NCBI GenBank assembly: GCA_003449495.1 | Contig: DMHJ01000174.1 | Coordinates: forward strand, 1 to 7,740 | Length of the DNA: 7,740 nt | Direction: 5' to 3' | From: Clostridiales bacterium UBA8153 | GTDB taxonomy: Bacteria; Bacillota; Sulfobacillia; UBA8153 | In this document: positions 5,718-7,740 of the stretch, one piece after another | Numbering within the stretch: the first letter of the stretch is position 1 | Layout of the letters: every line of letters starts with the position of its first letter | The notes under the pieces: generated by a model | Seen by the model: only the letters and a program-made list of their open reading frames with translations | What the model was told of the DNA's origin: nothing | The model's database searches: none | Made by a program: the position numbers and the translations under genes

Positions 5718-6863
5718 ATGATCTTCGGACGTAGGCAAAGGCAACCTGCCGCGGGCAACCGGGGCGATGCACGCCCCTCCCGCACTCACCTGGTGACCAA
5801 AGACTTTCCCACCATACAGCGGGCCCTGGAGGCAGCGTCAGCTGGAGACACCATCATCGTCCAGGCGGGCATTTACCGGGAGAACCTGGACTTTGCCGGG
5901 AAGGAAGTGACCCTGCGGAGTCAGGACCCCAGAGACCGCCGCATCGTCAGTGCCACCATCATCGACGGCACGCACAGCGGCAGCGTCGTGCTTTTCCGCA
6001 GCGGCGAGCAGCGCGGTGCGGTGCTGGCGGGCTTCACCATTACCAATGGTTACGGGCGGCTGGACGGATGCGGGGGCGGCGTCACCGTGCTCAACCATTC
6101 CTCCCCCATCATCGAGCACAACATCATCGAGGGCAACCGGTGCGACCTGGACGGCGGCGGTATATTGGTGGACCGCTCGCATCCCCTGATCCGGAACAAC
6201 CTCGTCCGCAATAACCGGGCCGGGGGGGGCGGAGGGGGCATACATGTCGGGCGGGACTTCACCCGCTCCGAAGCGGAGGAAGAACCCGATCCGTCCGACC
6301 GTCTGGACGCTTTCACTCAGATGCTCGACAGTAATGCCACAGTACAGGAGATACGCATGAAGTCCCACATGGACAGCGCGGATTTCCCGCCCTATCTGTC
6401 GTACGCATCCACCGGAGTCGACGCACCGGAAGCCGTGCCCAGGGCGCACCTCCAGAACAACACTTTTCTGGACAACTCGGCCGTCTACGGCGGTGGGCTG
6501 CATATCTCCGATGATGGTCCCCAGGTGGAGGCCAACGCCTTCCGGGGGAATCGGGCCAGAGCGGGTGGGGCGATCATGTTGTGGGCAGGAGCTCACCCGC
6601 TCCTCAGCAAGAACCAGATCACCCGCAATCACGCCTCGGCCGAAGGCGGGGGCATCATGGCGGAATGGGGCTCCTCCCCGCTCTTGGTTGGAAATGTCAT
6701 CACCCAGAACACCAGTCCGCTGGGGGCGGCCATGGTGGTGGCGGCCAATTCCACTCCGGTCATCCGGGGCAACCGGATTGGCCAGGATCAGGGCCAACAT
6801 GGTGAAGCGGTGTTTTGCTGGCCTAATTCCGCTCCTGTGTGGGAGGACCATGTAACGGAGTGA
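5718..6863 (+). CDS. Right-handed parallel beta-helix repeat protein (first paralog)
   Basis: A 381-residue protein with no signal peptide or membrane segment; the basic start (RRQRQ) precedes the cap directly. Residues 29-112 form the DUF1565/pectate-lyase-like entry region: DFPTIQRALEAASAGDTIIV, YRENLDFAGKEVTL, ATIIDG, GFTITNG. About seven rungs of 24-26 residues follow, each built as N..I..N.A..GGGI....SSP.I..N. Some match the FxxN plus GGA(I/L/V) pattern of Chlamydia-type polymorphic proteins (FRGNRARAGGAIML). An acidic, non-repeat insertion interrupts the helix at about 181-243. A hexaglycine at 169-174 is encoded partly by a G8 run. Such folds serve as polysaccharide lyases, adhesins or scaffolds; no catalytic residues can be assigned. 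A weak AGGCAGGGA (5701-5709) lies 8 bases before ATG 5718. It is the middle gene of the apparent operon. Confidence 0.82.
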   Translation: MIFGRRQRQPAAGNRGDARPSRTHLVTKDFPTIQRALEAASAGDTIIVQAGIYRENLDFAGKEVTLRSQDPRDRRIVSATIIDGTHSGSVVLFRSGEQRGAVLAGFTITNGYGRLDGCGGGVTVLNHSSPIIEHNIIEGNRCDLDGGGILVDRSHPLIRNNLVRNNRAGGGGGGIHVGRDFTRSEAEEEPDPSDRLDAFTQMLDSNATVQEIRMKSHMDSADFPPYLSYASTGVDAPEAVPRAHLQNNTFLDNSAVYGGGLHISDDGPQVEANAFRGNRARAGGAIMLWAGAHPLLSKNQITRNHASAEGGGIMAEWGSSPLLVGNVITQNTSPLGAAMVVAANSTPVIRGNRIGQDQGQHGEAVFCWPNSAPVWEDHVTE

Positions 6864-7104
6864 CCGGGGAGGAGGACGGCGCCGTGGATGCTGGGACCCT
6901 GGGACAGTTACTGGTCCTGTTCCTGCTGGCCGCCGGCGTCACGGCCGCGGCGCTTCGCCTGCGGCGGCTCAAGCCGGCCGGACTCCCGCCCCGCAGCCTG
7001 CAGGTGCCCGCGGAATATGCCTCCATCCAGGCAGCTATCGATGCGGCCTCTCCTGGGGACACGGTGGTGGTGGCCCCGGGCGTCTACCGGGAGAACCTGG
7101 ACTT
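5874..7104 (+). repeat. 20-base identical direct repeat shared by the two beta-helix genes
   Basis: The bases encoding YRENLD plus flanking positions are identical at 5874-5893 and 7085-7104, 1.2 kb apart; the coordinates given span both copies. Nearby shorter matches encode ATIIDG and GFTITNG. They mark the paralogy of the two genes and could serve as recombination points. Confidence 0.75.
6222..6229 (+). repeat. G8 homopolymer inside the first beta-helix gene
   Basis: Eight consecutive G residues, followed after one C by GGAGGGGG, encode part of the hexaglycine turn. Such a tract is prone to slippage; loss or gain of one base would shift the frame around codon 171. Confidence 0.7.
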
Positions 7105-7740
7105 CATGGGCAAGGGCATCACCGTGACCGGCCGGCAGCCCGCTGATGCGACGATGGTAGCCGCCACCATCATCGATGGGGACCAGAAAGGCGCCGTGGT
7201 CACCTTCAACAGCTGCGAACCGCCTGAGGCGGTCCTGTGTGGCTTCACCATCACCAACGGCAGCGGGCAGCTGGAGTTTTCCCTCAATGTCTTGGGCAGC
7301 TCGGCCCGGGCCGGCGGCGGCATCCGCATCGGCAGCGAAAGCGGCCCGGTCATCAGAAACAACGTGATCACCGGGAACCGGGCCGACCTGGGAGGCGGGG
7401 TGTATGCCTGCAGCATTTCCCTGGCCCTCCTTGAAGATAACTGCATCACCGAAAACCAGGCCCTGCTAGGAGGCGGGGTGCGGGTGGCGGGCGACTTCCG
7501 CAAGTCCCGCACCCGCGACCACTACGGCCAAGGCCAAGCGCTACCCTTCCAGCTCCGGCGGTGCACGGTCAGCCACAACCGGGCCAGCATCGGTGCGGGC
7601 ATCTCCATTGACCGGGTCTCATCCCCCGTGATAGTGGATAACAGCATCCACCATAACGTCGCCGTTTGGGACGGCGGGGGCATCGCCATCTGGGACCGTT
7701 CCTCACCGGAGGTCCGGGGTAACCGCATCTCCTGCAACCG
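6884..7740 (+). CDS. Membrane-anchored beta-helix protein (second paralog), 3' end outside window
   Basis: The open frame runs from GTG 6884 to the window edge (285 codons seen). AGGAGG at 6870-6875 is 8 bases before GTG 6884; an alternative GTG at 6860 overlaps the previous stop but lacks a spaced ribosome binding site. Residues about 6-24 are a hydrophobic segment (LGQLLVLFLLAAGVTAAAL) followed by RLRRLK. The entry region repeats that of the previous protein: SIQAAIDAASPGDTVVV, YRENLDFMGKGITV, ATIIDG, GFTITNG. Rungs with GGGI/GGGV and RNN/EDN/VDN turns follow, with a short insertion (RKSRTRDHYGQGQ) after VRVAGDF. It clearly arose by tandem duplication with the upstream gene. The positive charges after, not before, the membrane segment suggest an N-out/C-in topology or an unusual anchor. 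Function unknown. Confidence 0.8.
   Translation, partial: MDAGTLGQLLVLFLLAAGVTAAALRLRRLKPAGLPPRSLQVPAEYASIQAAIDAASPGDTVVVAPGVYRENLDFMGKGITVTGRQPADATMVAATIIDGDQKGAVVTFNSCEPPEAVLCGFTITNGSGQLEFSLNVLGSSARAGGGIRIGSESGPVIRNNVITGNRADLGGGVYACSISLALLEDNCITENQALLGGGVRVAGDFRKSRTRDHYGQGQALPFQLRRCTVSHNRASIGAGISIDRVSSPVIVDNSIHHNVAVWDGGGIAIWDRSSPEVRGNRISCN

Noticed and set aside
5838..6851. 337-codon minus-strand open frame opposite the first beta-helix gene
   Set aside because: It mirrors the repeat gene, has no recognisable family, and the plus frame has clear beta-helix rungs.
6888..7127. Open frame starting at ATG 6888
   Set aside because: It is out of frame with the beta-helix paralog; the GTG 6884 frame has the ribosome binding site and strong similarity to the upstream gene.

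Overview
The window is high-G+C DNA with short intergenic gaps, AGGAGG-type ribosome binding sites and frequent GTG starts. This fits a Gram-positive thermophile-like Firmicute (Moorella or Desulfotomaculum-type Clostridia), but that placement rests on gene style and remembered protein families, not on any marker gene. No rRNA, tRNA or CRISPR array is visible.

Region 1 (1-1272) is a gene graveyard. The 3' two thirds of an IS200/IS605-type tnpB is broken by two frameshifts and has lost two of its three RuvC catalytic acids. It is followed by a conserved hypothetical gene with a frameshift and an in-frame amber codon. Region 2 (1269-1972) holds an intact Mn-type superoxide dismutase with a candidate promoter and a strong terminator hairpin. 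Region 3 (1976-2460) is a second graveyard: a clear HEPN-domain relic in three frames, with a very faint possible nucleotidyltransferase relic before it. So the oxidative-defence gene sits between remnants of mobile and toxin-antitoxin-like genes.

Region 4 (2469-3860) is an intact GPH/MelB-type major facilitator transporter. A G+C-rich hairpin (4007-4035) lies between it and a converging minus-strand pair. That pair (5183 down to 4205) is a YfcE/MJ0936-type metallophosphoesterase overlapping by 17 bases a hotdog-fold thioesterase of the fluoroacetyl-CoA thioesterase (FlK) type.

Region 5 (5250 to the window end) runs divergently on the plus strand: a small P-loop protein resembling a nucleotide kinase, then two tandem paralogous right-handed beta-helix proteins. 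The gaps are 18 and 20 bases, so the three look like one operon. The first beta-helix protein has no export signal. The second has one N-terminal membrane segment followed by positive charges and runs off the window. This cluster is the least explained part of the window and the best candidate for an undescribed system.
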